In this document: in pieces, positions 21,344 to 32,274 of the stretch | Numbering within the stretch: position 1 is the first letter of the stretch | How the letters are laid out: every line of letters begins with the position of its first letter | Assembly (NCBI GenBank): GCA_021397845.1 | Contig: CM038038.1 | Location: 59,514,748-59,578,747, forward strand | DNA length: 64,000 bases | DNA from: Areca catechu | Lineage: Eukaryota > Streptophyta > Magnoliopsida > Arecales > Arecaceae | Direction of reading: 5' to 3' | The notes under the pieces: model-generated | The model's input: the letters and a program-made list of their open reading frames with translations, nothing else | What the model was told of the DNA's origin: nothing | Database searches by the model: none | Made by a program: the position numbers and the translations under genes

Positions 21344-23804
21344 TATAAGGGTTTAGGTGACCAGGGCGGAAGCGTGGATTTCAAAAATTTATTATGAAAC
21401 CACTACCAAACCCTTAACCCAAGACCTCCTTACTAGGAATTAAAACATACAAACATGCATATATAATATAAACTAGAGTTTAGGCACCAACCTGAACCGC
21501 TAGTATCCAATCCGATGAAGAAAACCATGATTCAGCCTTCTTCTCCACCAGGCGCCCAAATGTTCACCCTCCAACGGTAATCCACATGAAACTAGGACCA
21601 AGGAAGAACTCCTTCTTCAAGTTGCGTGGAGAAGTGGAACTCTTTCGGCAGCCTTTGGTCTATTGACCACTGTAGGACACCCTGTCCTACTGTAGGGCAC
21701 TAAAGACACTCTCCTAAACCACTCTAGGTTTTAGGACAACCATCCTCGAGGACCCCTTAGGCTTATACCCTAAAACAAAACCTTGTCCTAGTAGAAAAGA
21801 CCTTGTCTTAACAAGACAAGTCTTGTCTTAAAGAAAGAAGAAGGGAGAGAGACACTCAGAATAGTACTTCGTTGGAATTATTTTTATTTTTTTAATCAGA
21901 CTCATTTCACCACCCCCTATTTATAGATACAAGAGGGATGTGTGATATGTCCTCCCATCAACTTATCAGATATGATTTTTCAAGACCGAAGAGAAGTTAT
22001 CTGGCTTAAAAAATAATATCTAATAAGCCCATTCATGCACCGAAGGCCTTATTCACATCCCTTCTATTATCTGGACGAATTCTCACTTGCCACATGTCAA
22101 TTACTGATCCGTAGGAAGCCAAGAGGTGCCTCTTCAATCTCCAAACATCGGAGATTATGAAGAGTCCTAATAGCAGAAGAACTCTCCATCAGAACCGCGC
22201 GCCACATGAAGAGTTGTGACTCTTCATGCACCACGCGCGCCATCCTTCTTCCATGCAGATTTCAATGAATGTTGACCAGTCAAAATATAGGAAATATGGG
22301 AGTCATTGGAAAGATCATAAAATTTCTTTTCTGACCATATCAATTATATTCTAATCAGAGATCTATAGCTCATTCTGTGCCCTTTTGAAGTTAAGGTATC
22401 ATTTAGGTACCAAGAGTCCCATGCCATTGGGACTCTTCATGTATGGCACCTAAAATGCCCTTAAATCCAAATTAAAATCAGATATAGCTCTGATTAGGCT
22501 AGACCCACTTAGGACTCAACCTGATTTAGGTTTTCAATAATTAGGTTAGCCCAATTAGCAAGCAACCGGACCCAATCCAATTGGGTTAGGAATTTGGTTA
22601 GCCTACATATGCTAGTATGTAATCCGGCTAACCAATTAGGATCCCATGACCCTAATTAAATCATGAATGACTTCCTTGGCCAAGTCTCTATTGTGTGTGA
22701 CCTATTAGATTCCACATCTAGCTAGCAGTAGGTTTAGGTTTGAGCCGATTCGATCCGATCGAACCCGATTGACCTAATTAGGTCAAATTGGCTCACCTAA
22801 TTCTCCAATTCGAATCACACATCGAATTGACTCATGAAACCAAATTAATTGGTTCATGAAGACCTATAAGACAAGATTAATGTCTATCAATGTGTCATGC
22901 CTGCCCGAAAGATGAGAAATTTTGGTGGATTTACCAAAATACCCTTCAGTGGTGAGTTACCGGGCAATTCAGTCCTTCGATCTACTTGCATCCTGAATAT
23001 GACTATGGATATAGATACTTGTCAAATCCAATTTCATATTCATTCCTTGCTCAATCTGATAAGATGATTCATTAATGAACTATTAAAAACTATTTCTAAT
23101 GTTCATACTTTGATCAAAGATTTTCCGAATCTTCATTTGATTGAAATCATCTGGATGCACTTCCCTCCTACTAGGGTTGATCGAATCCTTTTTGACCTAC
23201 TCACAACCTCCATATGCAATCCACCATACCTAGTATCACCCCATGCATGACTCAGTGTCATGATTGAGTGTGTACAAAAGTATGGATTCATGCATACAAG
23301 GTACCATGGCAGTCTCAGGTCAAAGGACCACATGCACTACTCCCACTATGAGAACTATCTATTGACAAATAGATAAGGTTCCATTAGATGTTCTCAAGCT
23401 GGATCCATTCAGTGAACTCATTCTTTAATGAGCACCCACATCCTAGTATTAGTGTCAAATACAAGTGACTGTGAGATCAGTCACCCTCTTCACCAAGCAT
23501 ACATAGGATGTGTTGGTCTTACCGGAAACATTGATCCCCTACTCAATATATCCCATCGACCAGAAATATTCTAGATTAGGGTTTTAAGGCTTTAGGTCTT
23601 ACTGGTACGATCTCATCATAACCCTAGAACCATAGTCCTAATCTATGGAGTTTATCATATCTTAATAAAATTAATAAGACACAGCGTATGATGAAAATAA
23701 AATGCCTTTATTAATTGATAATGTCAATACACTAGTTTGGGATACAAAAGAAAATCCCATCGAAATACAACATTTTGATTGGCCTTTAGGGCATAATCCT
23801 TTCA
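21344..23804 (-). repeat. Cop-F 3' LTR
   Basis: Plus-strand boundaries TATAAGGGTTTAGGTGACC ... CCTTTCA; the other copy starts TGTAAGGGTTT. A TATA box (CTATAAATAGGGGG on the minus strand) lies at about 21914-21926, and at about 29643-29655 in the other copy. Confidence 0.9.
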
Positions 23805-24506
23805 ATCTCCCACTTGCACTAAAGCCAATCGCCTTTAAATTTTAACCCTATACAATCGAGGTGGCGATCAAACTCCCACTGTGGTAGAGCCTTAGTGAAC
23901 GGGTCTGCCATGTTTTTCTTCGTTTCTACTCTTTTAATTCAGACTTCTTGTGTTTCAACAATCTCTCGAATGAGATGGAAGTGTCTTAGAATGTGCTTTG
24001 ATTTGTTATGAGCTCTAGGTTCCTTAGCTTGAGCGACGGCTCCAGTATTATCACAGTAAAGTGATACTGGACCTTCAATCTCCGGAACAACGCCCAACTC
24101 TGAGATGAACTTCTTCATCTAGACAGCTTCCTTGGCAGCTTCACTAACAGCAATGTATTCTGCCTCAGTTGTTGAGTCAGCTACAGTCTGCTGTTTAGAA
24201 CTCTTCCAGCTTACAGCTCCTCCATTTAGGATAAAAACATACCTAAAACAGATTTGCTATCATCTGGATCCGATTGAAAACTAGAATCTGAATAAGCTTC
24301 CAGTTTAAGATCAGATTCTCTGTATATCAGAAAAATATCCTTAGTCCTTCTCAAGTACTTAAGAATATTTTTCACAGCCTTCCAGTGATCCTCTCTTGGG
24401 CCTGAAATCTGCTGGCTATACCTAAGGCATATGCCACATCAGGCCTGGTACATAACATAGCATACATTATAGATCCTACAGCCGAAGCATAAGGTATAGA
24501 ACTCAT
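23805..24506 (-). pseudogene. pol: Cop-F polypurine tract and RNase H
   Basis: The tract AAGTGGGAGAT (minus, 23805-23815) abuts the LTR. RNase H reads GAVSWKSSKQQTVADSTTEAEY (catalytic Glu present), AVWMKKFISELGVVPEIEG, LYCDNTGAVAQAKEPRAHN (catalytic Asp), KHILRHFHLIREIVE and MADPFTKAL. A stop at the start and frame changes near 24240 and 24420 break it. Confidence 0.87.
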
Positions 24507-25500
24507 TCAATTTCTTTCTTCAGGTGTCTTAGGAGACATCTTCTTAGAAAGATGTATGCCATGACCAATGGGCAAGTAACCTCTTTTACTTCCCTCCATA
24601 CTAAATCTCTTTAGCACTTGGTCAATGTACCTAGACTGAGATAAGCCTAGCATCCTCCTAGATCTATCTCTATAGATCTTGATACCCAGTATATAGGATG
24701 CTTCTCCCAAGTCTTTCATGGAAAACTCTTTAGATAACCATACCTTGACTGATTGTAACATTGGGATATCATTCCCAATGAGGAGTATATTATCCACATA
24801 CAGAACCAAGAAAACTATGGCACTCCCACTAGTCTTCTTGTACACACAAGGTTCATCCTCATTTTTGATAAAGTCAAACTCTTTGACTGTCTTATCAAAT
24901 CGGATGTTCCAACTCCTGGATGCTTTCTTTAATCCATAAATAGATTTCTTCAACCTACATACCTGATTAGGTTTAGTCTCCAAGACAAAACCTTCTGGCT
25001 ATGACATATAGACCTCTTCCTCAAGGAAATAATTAAGGAATGCGGTTTTCACATCCATCTGCCAGATTTCATAATCATGATATGCTGCTATAGCAAGCAT
25101 GATCCGAATAGATTTGAGCATGGCAACAGGAGAAAATGTTTCATCATAATATATTCCTTGTTTCTGTCTGAAACCCTTAGCCACTAACCTGGCTTTATAA
25201 GTTTCGACTTGGCCATCTGCCCCAATCTTTATCTTATAGACCCATTTGCATCTAATAGGATTAACACCCTCTGGTGCATCAACCAAAGTCCACACTTGGT
25301 TGACATACATGGAGTCCATTTCGGATCTCATGGCTTCCAGCCATCTGTTTGAGTCCTTACTCATGACAGCATTCGTATAGGTTAAAGGCTCATCATTTTC
25401 AATGATCTGGGCTTCATTATTTTCAATAATGAATCCATACCTCTCAGGTGCATGACGCACCCTATCAGACCTATGGATAGGAGTGGTGTGTTCTGGTTCT
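24507..25500 (-). pseudogene. pol: Cop-F reverse transcriptase
   Basis: Two open frames of 153 and 158 codons, split by one stop near 24999, cover almost the whole domain: WTLVDAPEGVNPIRCKWVYK, ARLVAKGFRQKQGI, QMDVKTAFLNYFLEEEVYM, SIYGLKKASRSWN, LYVDNILLIGN, FSMKDLGEASYILGIKIYRD. The catalytic box is YVDN in place of YVDD, so the second catalytic Asp is Asn. NYF replaces the usual NG-L after AFL. Confidence 0.9.
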
Positions 25501-26463
25501 ATACTAACTATGTTATCATTTGGTTGAGATGTATCTATTTGTTGAACTTCTTCAAGTTTAGTATTTCTCCCACTGCCCTTTTGTAGTATGAACTCTTTTT
25601 CCAGAAAAGTGGCATGCCTACTGACAAAAACTTTTTGTTCAGTAGGGTGGTAGAACAGATATCCTATACTATCTTTAGGATATACTCAAATAGACACTTA
25701 TCTTCTCTAGCATCCAGCTTTTGTCCAAAATTTCTTTTGACATAGGCTGGACATCCCCATATCTTAAGATACATAAAATTAGGTTTCTTACCCCTCCATA
25801 TCTCATATGGAGTGCTAGAGACAGATTTAGATGGTACTCTATTTAAGAAATTAGCCACGGTTTCTAAGGCATATCCCTAGAAGGAAACAGGTAACTCTGT
25901 GAAGCACATCATGGACCATACCATATCTAATAAGGTACGATTCCTCCTTTCAGCAACACCATTTAATTGTGGTGTGTAAGGAGGGGTCCATTCAGAGATA
26001 ATCCCCTTTTCTTTAAGGTGATTGAGAAACTCGGTGGATAAGTATTCACCTTCTCGATCTGATTGAAGGATTTTAATACTTTTCCCCGTTTGTTTCTCTA
26101 CCTTACTTTGATACTCTAAAAATTTATCAAAGGATTCGGACTTATGTTTCATAAGATACACAAATCCATACCTTGAAAAATCATCAGTAAACGTGATGAA
26201 ATAAGAGTATCCACCCTTGGCCTGAGTTGTCGTAGGCCCACATACATCTGTATGTATGAGTCCTAATAACTCAGTTGTCCTTTCTCTATGTCCACTAGAT
26301 GGAGTCTTGGCCATTTTACCCATGAAATATGATTCACAAGTTCCTAATGATTCATAATCATAAGGATTAAGAAAATTTTCTTTGTATAACTTGCTAATCC
26401 TAGTCTCACTAATATGTCCAAGCCGATGTGCCAGAGTAAAGTATTGTTTACATCATCTCTCTT
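25501..26463 (-). pseudogene. pol: Cop-F integrase
   Basis: The core is well kept in a 148-codon frame: LIHTDVCGP (Asp 1), FSRYGFVYLMKHKSESF, KILQSDREGEYLSTEF (Asp 2), NGVAERRNRTLLDMV (Glu). The C-terminal part is in a separate frame (FLNRVPSKSVSSTPYEIWRGKKP, WGCPAYVKR). Upstream, at 26324-26450, the zinc-binding part ends CESYFMGKMAKTP, with Tyr for the second Cys. Confidence 0.9.
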
Positions 26464-26990
26464 TCATTTGTTACTTACAAGAAGTATATTGTCATTAGTG
26501 GATAGAGTTAAAAGACCATTACAAAATACGCCACAACATATAATTTCATTAGAAAAGCTGGTTGAGCAACCATTGCTCATCACATTCATAGTATAACCTT
26601 GTCTAAGAAACAAGGGTACATATATGATATTTCTAATGACCTTAGGCATATAGTAACAATCTCTCAGCTCTAAAATCTTCCCCGAAGGTAACTTCAAGAT
26701 ATAAGTCCCTACGTTCTCTGCTTGGATGGACTCTCCTCTAGCACCATAGAGCTCGAAGTCTCCTTCCTTCAATACTCTAAGCCTCTGTAGCCCCTACAAT
26801 GATTTGCAGATATTATGACCACAGACGATATCCAATACCCAAGTATTGAAATGGAAGAATCCAATGACAAAATAGTATGAACTTCTTTCATACCTTTTGG
26901 TGCATCCGATGCACCAGGCTTCACACCTACAAGGTAAGCCTTGCAGTTCCTCTTCCAATGACCCGACTTGCCACAATGAAAGCAGGTCAT
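26464..26990 (-). pseudogene. pol: Cop-F zinc knuckle and protease
   Basis: Intact knuckle CFHCGKSGHWKRNC at about 26950-26990. The protease follows as WVLDIVCGHNICKSL where relatives have LDTG; the catalytic Asp stays but Thr-Gly is lost. The downstream part has VGTYILKLPSGKILELRDCYYMPKVIRNI. Frame changes at 26770-26800. Confidence 0.86.
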
Positions 26991-27713
26991 CTATCCGGAG
27001 GCCTTCTTTCCTTTCTTCTTCTTGATGCCCCTTTTTGGGTTCAATCTCCTCTTGGAAACCTTTCTGCCTGACTTCTTCTTGTTGATCCCATCCATAAGAA
27101 GAAGTGGAGCCTTATTTTTTTTTAAATGGCTCTCTGCTGTTTTTAACATGTTTAACAGCTTAGGCAAGGAAGTGTTAAGTTTGTTCATATGATAATTAAG
27201 AACAAAATGTGAAAATGACTCCGAGAGTGACTGCAGGATCAAATCCTGATTCAACTCCCCATCCATAACAAAATCCAATTGACCTAATCGAGTGATCAAG
27301 TCAATAACCATTAGTATGTGGTCTTGTATGGATGTACCTTCTGTCATTCTCGCACGGAACAACTGCTTAGATATCTCATATCTAGCAGTTCGACTATGTT
27401 CTCCATATAGCTCTTTTAGATTGAGCAGTAAGGAGTTAGTGTCCATACTATCATGTTGCCTCTGCAACTCATTGGTCATAAAGGCAATCATGATACATTT
27501 GACAGTGAGTGAGTCATTTTGCCACATCTTGTATGTGGTCTTTTCCTCTTGCAAGGCATTTTCCCTTAAAGGTTCCAAGGTAGGGGTATCAAGAATGTAA
27601 GAAAGATTTTCCTGGCTGAGTACTATCTTTAGGTTTCTCAACCAGTCAACATAGTTCGGTCCAGTCAATTTATTGGCATCAAGTATACTACGGAGTGAGA
27701 GTGAAGAAGCCAT
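26991..27713 (-). CDS. gag: Cop-F gag (capsid), open frame
   Basis: A 240-codon open frame starting MASSLSLRSILDANKLTGPNY. Features in order: DWLRNLKIVLSQENLSYILD, a Trp-containing TYKMWQNDSLTVKCIMIAFM, LLLNLKELYGE, ARYEISKQLFRARMTEGTS, LMVIDLITRLGQLDF, ILQSLSESFSHFVLNYHMNK and a basic tail of Lys/Arg runs, followed across a stop by the zinc knuckle. In relatives this is the N-terminal part of a single Gag-Pol polyprotein. The same Gag type is seen in Cop-1. The intact frame in an otherwise broken element may be chance or recent age. Confidence 0.88.
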   Translation of the reverse strand: MASSLSLRSILDANKLTGPNYVDWLRNLKIVLSQENLSYILDTPTLEPLRENALQEEKTTYKMWQNDSLTVKCIMIAFMTNELQRQHDSMDTNSLLLNLKELYGEHSRTARYEISKQLFRARMTEGTSIQDHILMVIDLITRLGQLDFVMDGELNQDLILQSLSESFSHFVLNYHMNKLNTSLPKLLNMLKTAESHLKKNKAPLLLMDGINKKKSGRKVSKRRLNPKRGIKKKKGKKASG

Positions 27714-27889
27714 TTAAGCTACATTAACAAAGAACATAACATAAGCAAACAACCAATATTGACAAAACATTATTAAAATAGGACTTTAACTTAATTATGT
27801 CTCCCACTATTTTATCGAGCATCATAACCCTCTATATGATGATTGAGAAACCCTAATTGGTTTTCTTAGTGAGGTTGAGATCCTAATTC

Positions 27890-28215
27890 CTTATAAAAGA
27901 CCTTGTGTGTACACAACAAATCTTTTATAAGTTCAAATGTAGGAAAACTCTTTCCAATTATATTCTCATACAATTCTCAACAAAACCTGGCCTCTAAAAT
28001 ATTAATAGCCTTGTGTGTGCACAACAAATTATAATATTTTTAGTTAAATAAGACCCTTCATTCCTTTATAGTCATGATTGTAATAATAATATCCTTGTGT
28101 ATTCACAACAAAGTATTAAATTAAATCATGCCATAAGAATCAAATGCACTAGGCCAAAATTGTGTTAGTTACCATAATAGGCCTTGTATGTACACAACAA
28201 ACCTAATACGGATCA
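27890..28215 (-). repeat. Four stem-loops with a common palindromic loop
   Basis: The core CCTTGTGTGTACACAACAAA (plus strand) or a close variant occurs at 27901, 28009, 28092 and 28181. Each copy is flanked by its own complementary arms: CTTATAAAAGA/TCTTTTATAAG in copy 1 (perfect), AAAATATTAATA/TATAATATTTT in copy 2, CATGATTGTAAT-like/ATTAAATCATG in copy 3, AATAGG/CCTAAT in copy 4. Arms differ, cores are conserved. Confidence 0.75.
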
Positions 28216-28786
28216 TAATATAATAATGACCTAGCATGAAGGAAGGCCTAATGTAGTGAATATTATACTAAGCATATCAATCAAGAATTAAGTTAATCTT
28301 ATCTACCAGGTAAGTGGAAGAGTAGTGGGAGTCCCCCTGTTGCTTTCCTAGACACCAATAAAAATTGGCTAGGTCAGTCAACGGAACCAATTAAAAACCA
28401 CGTCCATTTTACCGATCATGAACCACTTTTCTTAGATACCGAATGATTAATTAATCATCTTGATTATTTTGCTTTTGGTATATGACACTACAACTTAATA
28501 TAATTTTAATAAAGGGCAATTCAAACAGAAGCACATTCTAATATTACCATTCATCAACCATGCATCATATATCATTTTATAATGTGCCAAGTGTATCATC
28601 ATACTAGGACAACCATCTACCACATAATGGATCCACCATTATGCCAGGGCAACCTTATTTCAGTATGATGACTACAAAGCTAAACATATCTCTATATCGA
28701 TTAAGGTTTAAGTGAAAACCCTAACCAGTGGCATACATCAAGCATATATGCATAAGCAACATATCAAACATATGTAACTTTAAACT

Positions 28787-29036
28787 TTTGTAGAGTCCTA
28801 CAAAATTAGGCAACCTCAAGAATCCTACAAAATTGGGCAACTTCAATTTTGTAGAGTCCTACCAAAATGGGCAACTTCAATTTTGTAGAGTCCTACCAAA
28901 ATGGGCAACCTCAAGAGTCCTACAAAATTGGGCAACCTTAAGAGTCCTACCAAAATGGGCAACCTCAATTTTGGAGAGTCCTACCAAAATGGGCAACCTC
29001 AAGAATCCTACAAAATTGGGCAACTTCAATTTTGTA
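28787..29036 (-). repeat. Tandem repeat next to the Cop-F primer site
   Basis: Repeated GAGTCCTAC(A/C)AAAATKGGGCAACYTCA with or without ATTTTGTA. Several units fold: CTACAAAATTG/CAATTTTGTAG (28825-28835 with 28844-28854) and CCAAAAT/ATTTTGG (28950-28956 with 28968-28974). Not a CRISPR array: the units abut or differ by short insertions and there are no unique spacers. Confidence 0.8.
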
Positions 29037-29057
29037 TGATTTAGCCCTAATAAGGTG

Positions 29058-29069
29058 GCTTTGATACCA
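29058..29069 (-). other. Cop-F primer-binding site
   Basis: Minus strand TGGTATCAAAGC one base after the LTR end; initiator tRNA-Met type with one change. Confidence 0.85.
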
Positions 29070-29070
29070 C

Positions 29071-31530
29071 TGTAAGGGTTTTGGTGACCAGGGCGAAAGC
29101 ATGGATTTCAAAAATTTATAATGAAACCACTACCAAACCCTTAATCCAAGACCTCCTTACTAGGAATTAAAACATACAAACATACATATATAATATAAAC
29201 TAGAGTTTAGGCACCAACCTGAACCACTAGTATCCAATCCAATGAAGAAAACCATGATTCAGCCTTCTTCTCCACCAGGCGCCCAAACGTTCGCCATCCA
29301 ACGGTGATCCACATGAAACTCAGACCAAGGAAGAACTCCTTCTTCAAGTTGCTTGGAGAAGTGGAACTCTTTCAGCAGCCTTTGATTTATTGACCACTGT
29401 AGGACACCCTGTCCTACTGTAGGGCACTAAAGACACTCTCCTAAACCACTCTTGGTTTAACGACAACCCTCCTCTAAGATCCCTTAGGCTTATATCCTAA
29501 AACAAAGCCTTGTCCTAGTACAAAAGACCTTGTCTTAACAAGACAAGTCTTGTCTTAAAGAAAGAAGGAGGGAGAGAGAGACACTCAGAATAGTACTTCG
29601 GTGGAATTCTTTTTTTTTTTTTTATCAGACTCATTTCACCACCCCCTATTTATAGATACAAGAGGGGCGTGTGATATGTCCTTCCATCAACTTATCAAAT
29701 ATGATTTTTCAAGACCGAAGAGAAGTTATCTGGCTTGAAAAATCATATCTAATAAGCCCATTCATGCACCGAAGGCCTTATTCACATCCCTTCTTTTATC
29801 TAGACGAATTCTCACTTGCCACATGTCAATTACCGGTCCCTAGGAAGCCAAGAGGCTCCTCTTCAATCTCCAAACATCGGAGATTATAAAGAGTCCTGAT
29901 AGCAGAAGAACTCTCCATCAGAACTGTGCACCACATGAAGAGTTGCGACTCTTCATGCACCGCGCCCGCCATCCTTCTTCCATGCAAATTTCAATGAATG
30001 TTGAACATTCAAAATATAGGAAATATAGGTGTCATTGGAAAGATCATAAAATTTCCTTTTCTGACCATATCAATTATATTCTAATCAGAGATCTATAGCT
30101 CATTCTGTGCCCTTTTGAAGTTAAGGTATCATTTAGGTACCAAGAGTCCCATGCCATTGGGACTCTTCATGTATGGCACCTAAAATACCCTTAAATCCAA
30201 ATTAAAATCAGGTTTAGATCTGATTAGGCTAGCCCCACTTAGTACTCAACCTAATTTAGCTTCTCCATAATTAGGTTGCCCAATTAGCAAGCAACCGGAC
30301 CCAATCCAATTGGGTTAGGAATTTGGTTAGCCTACATATGCTAGTATGTAATCCGGCTAACCAATTAGGATTCCATGACCCTAATTAAATCATGAATGAC
30401 TTCCTTGGCAAAGTCTCTATTGTGTATGACCCATTGGGTTCCACATCTAGCTAGAAATAGGTTTAGATTTGAGCCGATTCGATCCGATCGAACCCGATTG
30501 ACCTAATTAGGTCAAATTGGCTCACCTAATTGTCCAATTCGAATCACACATCGAATTAACTCATGAAACCAAATCAATTGGTTCATGAAGACCTACAAGA
30601 CAAGATTGATGTCTAGCAACGTATCATGCCTACCCGAAAAATAAAAAATTTTGGTAGATTTACTAAAATACCCTTCAGTGGTGAGTTACCGGGCAATTCA
30701 GTCCTTCAATGTACTTGCACCCTGAATATGACTATGGATATGGATACTTATCAAATCCAATTTCATATTCATTCTTTGCTCAATCTGATAATGATAATTC
30801 ATTAATGAACCATTAGAAACTATTTCTAATGTTCATACTATGATCAAAGATTTCTCGAATCTTCATTTGATTGAAATCATTTGGAAGCGCTTCCCTCTTA
30901 CTAGGGTTGATCGATTCCTTTTTGACCTACTCACAACCTCCATATGCAATCCACCATACCCAGTATCACCCCATGCATGACTCAGTGTCATAATTGAGTG
31001 TGAACCAAAGTATGGATTCATGCATACAAGGTACCATGGCAGTCTCAAGTCAAAGGATCACATGCACTACTCCCACTATGAGAACTATCTATTGACAAAC
31101 AGATAAGGTTCCATTAAATGTTCTCAAGTTGGATCCATTTAGTGAACTCATTCTCTAATGAGCACCCACATCCTAGTATTAGTGTCAAACACAAGTGACT
31201 ATGTGATCAGTCACCCTCTTCACCAAGCATACATAGGATGTGCTGGTCTTACCGGAAACATTGATCCCCTACTCAATATCCCATCGACCAGGAATATTCT
31301 AGATTAGGATTTTAAGGCTTTAGGTCTCACTGGTATGATCTCATCATAACCCTAGAACCATAGCCCTAATCTATGGAGTTCATCGTATCTTAATAAAATT
31401 AATAAGACAGCATATGATGAAAATAAAATGCCTTTATTAATTAATAATGTCAATACACTAGTTTGGGATACAAAAGAAAATCCCATTGAAATACAACTTT
31501 TCGATTGGCCTTTAGGGCATAATCTTTTCA
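29071..31530 (-). repeat. Cop-F 5' LTR
   Basis: Plus-strand start TGTAAGGGTTTTGGTGACC and end ATCTTTTCA. It pairs with 21344-23804 along its whole length. Confidence 0.9.
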
Positions 31531-31535
31531 ATTAC

Positions 31536-32274
31536 TGAAAACTAGTGTCTATGGCTAGTGGTCCAAAGGCAAACGCCCTAAGTGGACTAGTGTTTTTTAA
31601 TTAGGATCCTATCACGGGCAGGGGGAGCCTCCCACCACCCCACCTCTTACCTGGCCAGTGGAAGGATTATCTACTGAGTTAAGTGTAAGTTGAGTAGACC
31701 TATTAAATTTTGGCTCTAGGTCTAGCAAACTATAGCCCATTTCCACTTTGTGTGCTTGACTGCATCACACTAACTTGTTTGATTGATTGCATGACCAGTA
31801 GGTTAGGAACCAAATATCAATAGTCTAAACCTCAACCTAGTTTAGCCATGGACTCCAACTTTGAGATCTTCATGATAGCCATGATTGAATGATTAGACCA
31901 AATGAACCAACTGAATGCCCAATCCACTGCCCAATTAACCACCCAGATTAACCAGTCCAATACCCAATCCCAAAACTAGTTTGCCCAGTTGACCGCCTAG
32001 ATAAATCAAATAACCCAATCAAATGCCCAAGCAACCAATAGGCTTGACCAATTAACCAATAGTTTTGATTAAGTAGAGAACCAATTAGGATGTTTAGAGA
32101 AAACCCCTAAAACCCATCCCAGACCTAAACCTGAGTCCAACACTAGAAAAGCCCAATATCCTGACCCATACTCAGAGCCTAACCCTAGGAGAGCCCCATA
32201 CCTTGAATCTAAGAGATCCAAAATAGTGTGGGCACCAGAATCCGATAGAGGCTCCTCAACCCTCTATGGATATC
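31536..32274 (+). pseudogene. Chr-C second part of leader and Gag-like N-terminus
   Basis: The leader continues to a likely start at 31848 (MDSNFEIFMIAMIE). The frame encodes a Gln/Asn/Thr-rich coiled-coil-like segment with repeats of the type LT.QINQ.N.QS and then a Pro/Arg-rich segment (PEPNPRRAPYLESKRS in outline). Three or more stops occur. The same layout, N-terminal coiled coil then Pro/Arg-rich part, is open in Chr-E. The domain is interrupted by insertion G. Confidence 0.65.

Larger units (their letters stand above)
27714..29057 (-). other. Cop-F leader between primer site and gag
   Basis: 1.3 kb without an ORF. It holds the four stem-loops at 27890-28215, a CCAAT...ATTGG hairpin with GGTGTCTAGG (28347-28375, minus sense) and the repeat array at 28787-29036. 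Confidence 0.8.
21344..31530 (-). mobile_element. Cop-F: full-length Copia element
   Basis: 10.2 kb with LTRs of 2461 bp (21344-23804) and 2460 bp (29071-31530), perfect target duplication ATTAC (21339-21343, 31531-31535), primer site, structured leader and gag-pol in the Copia order. Gag is open from start to finish; pol has several stops. The LTRs are visibly alike with scattered substitutions. It sits in the leader of Chr-C, opposite in orientation. Confidence 0.92.

Noticed and set aside
28787..29036. CRISPR-like repeat array
   Set aside because: Units are of unequal length, contiguous, without unique spacers, and lie in a plant retrotransposon leader.
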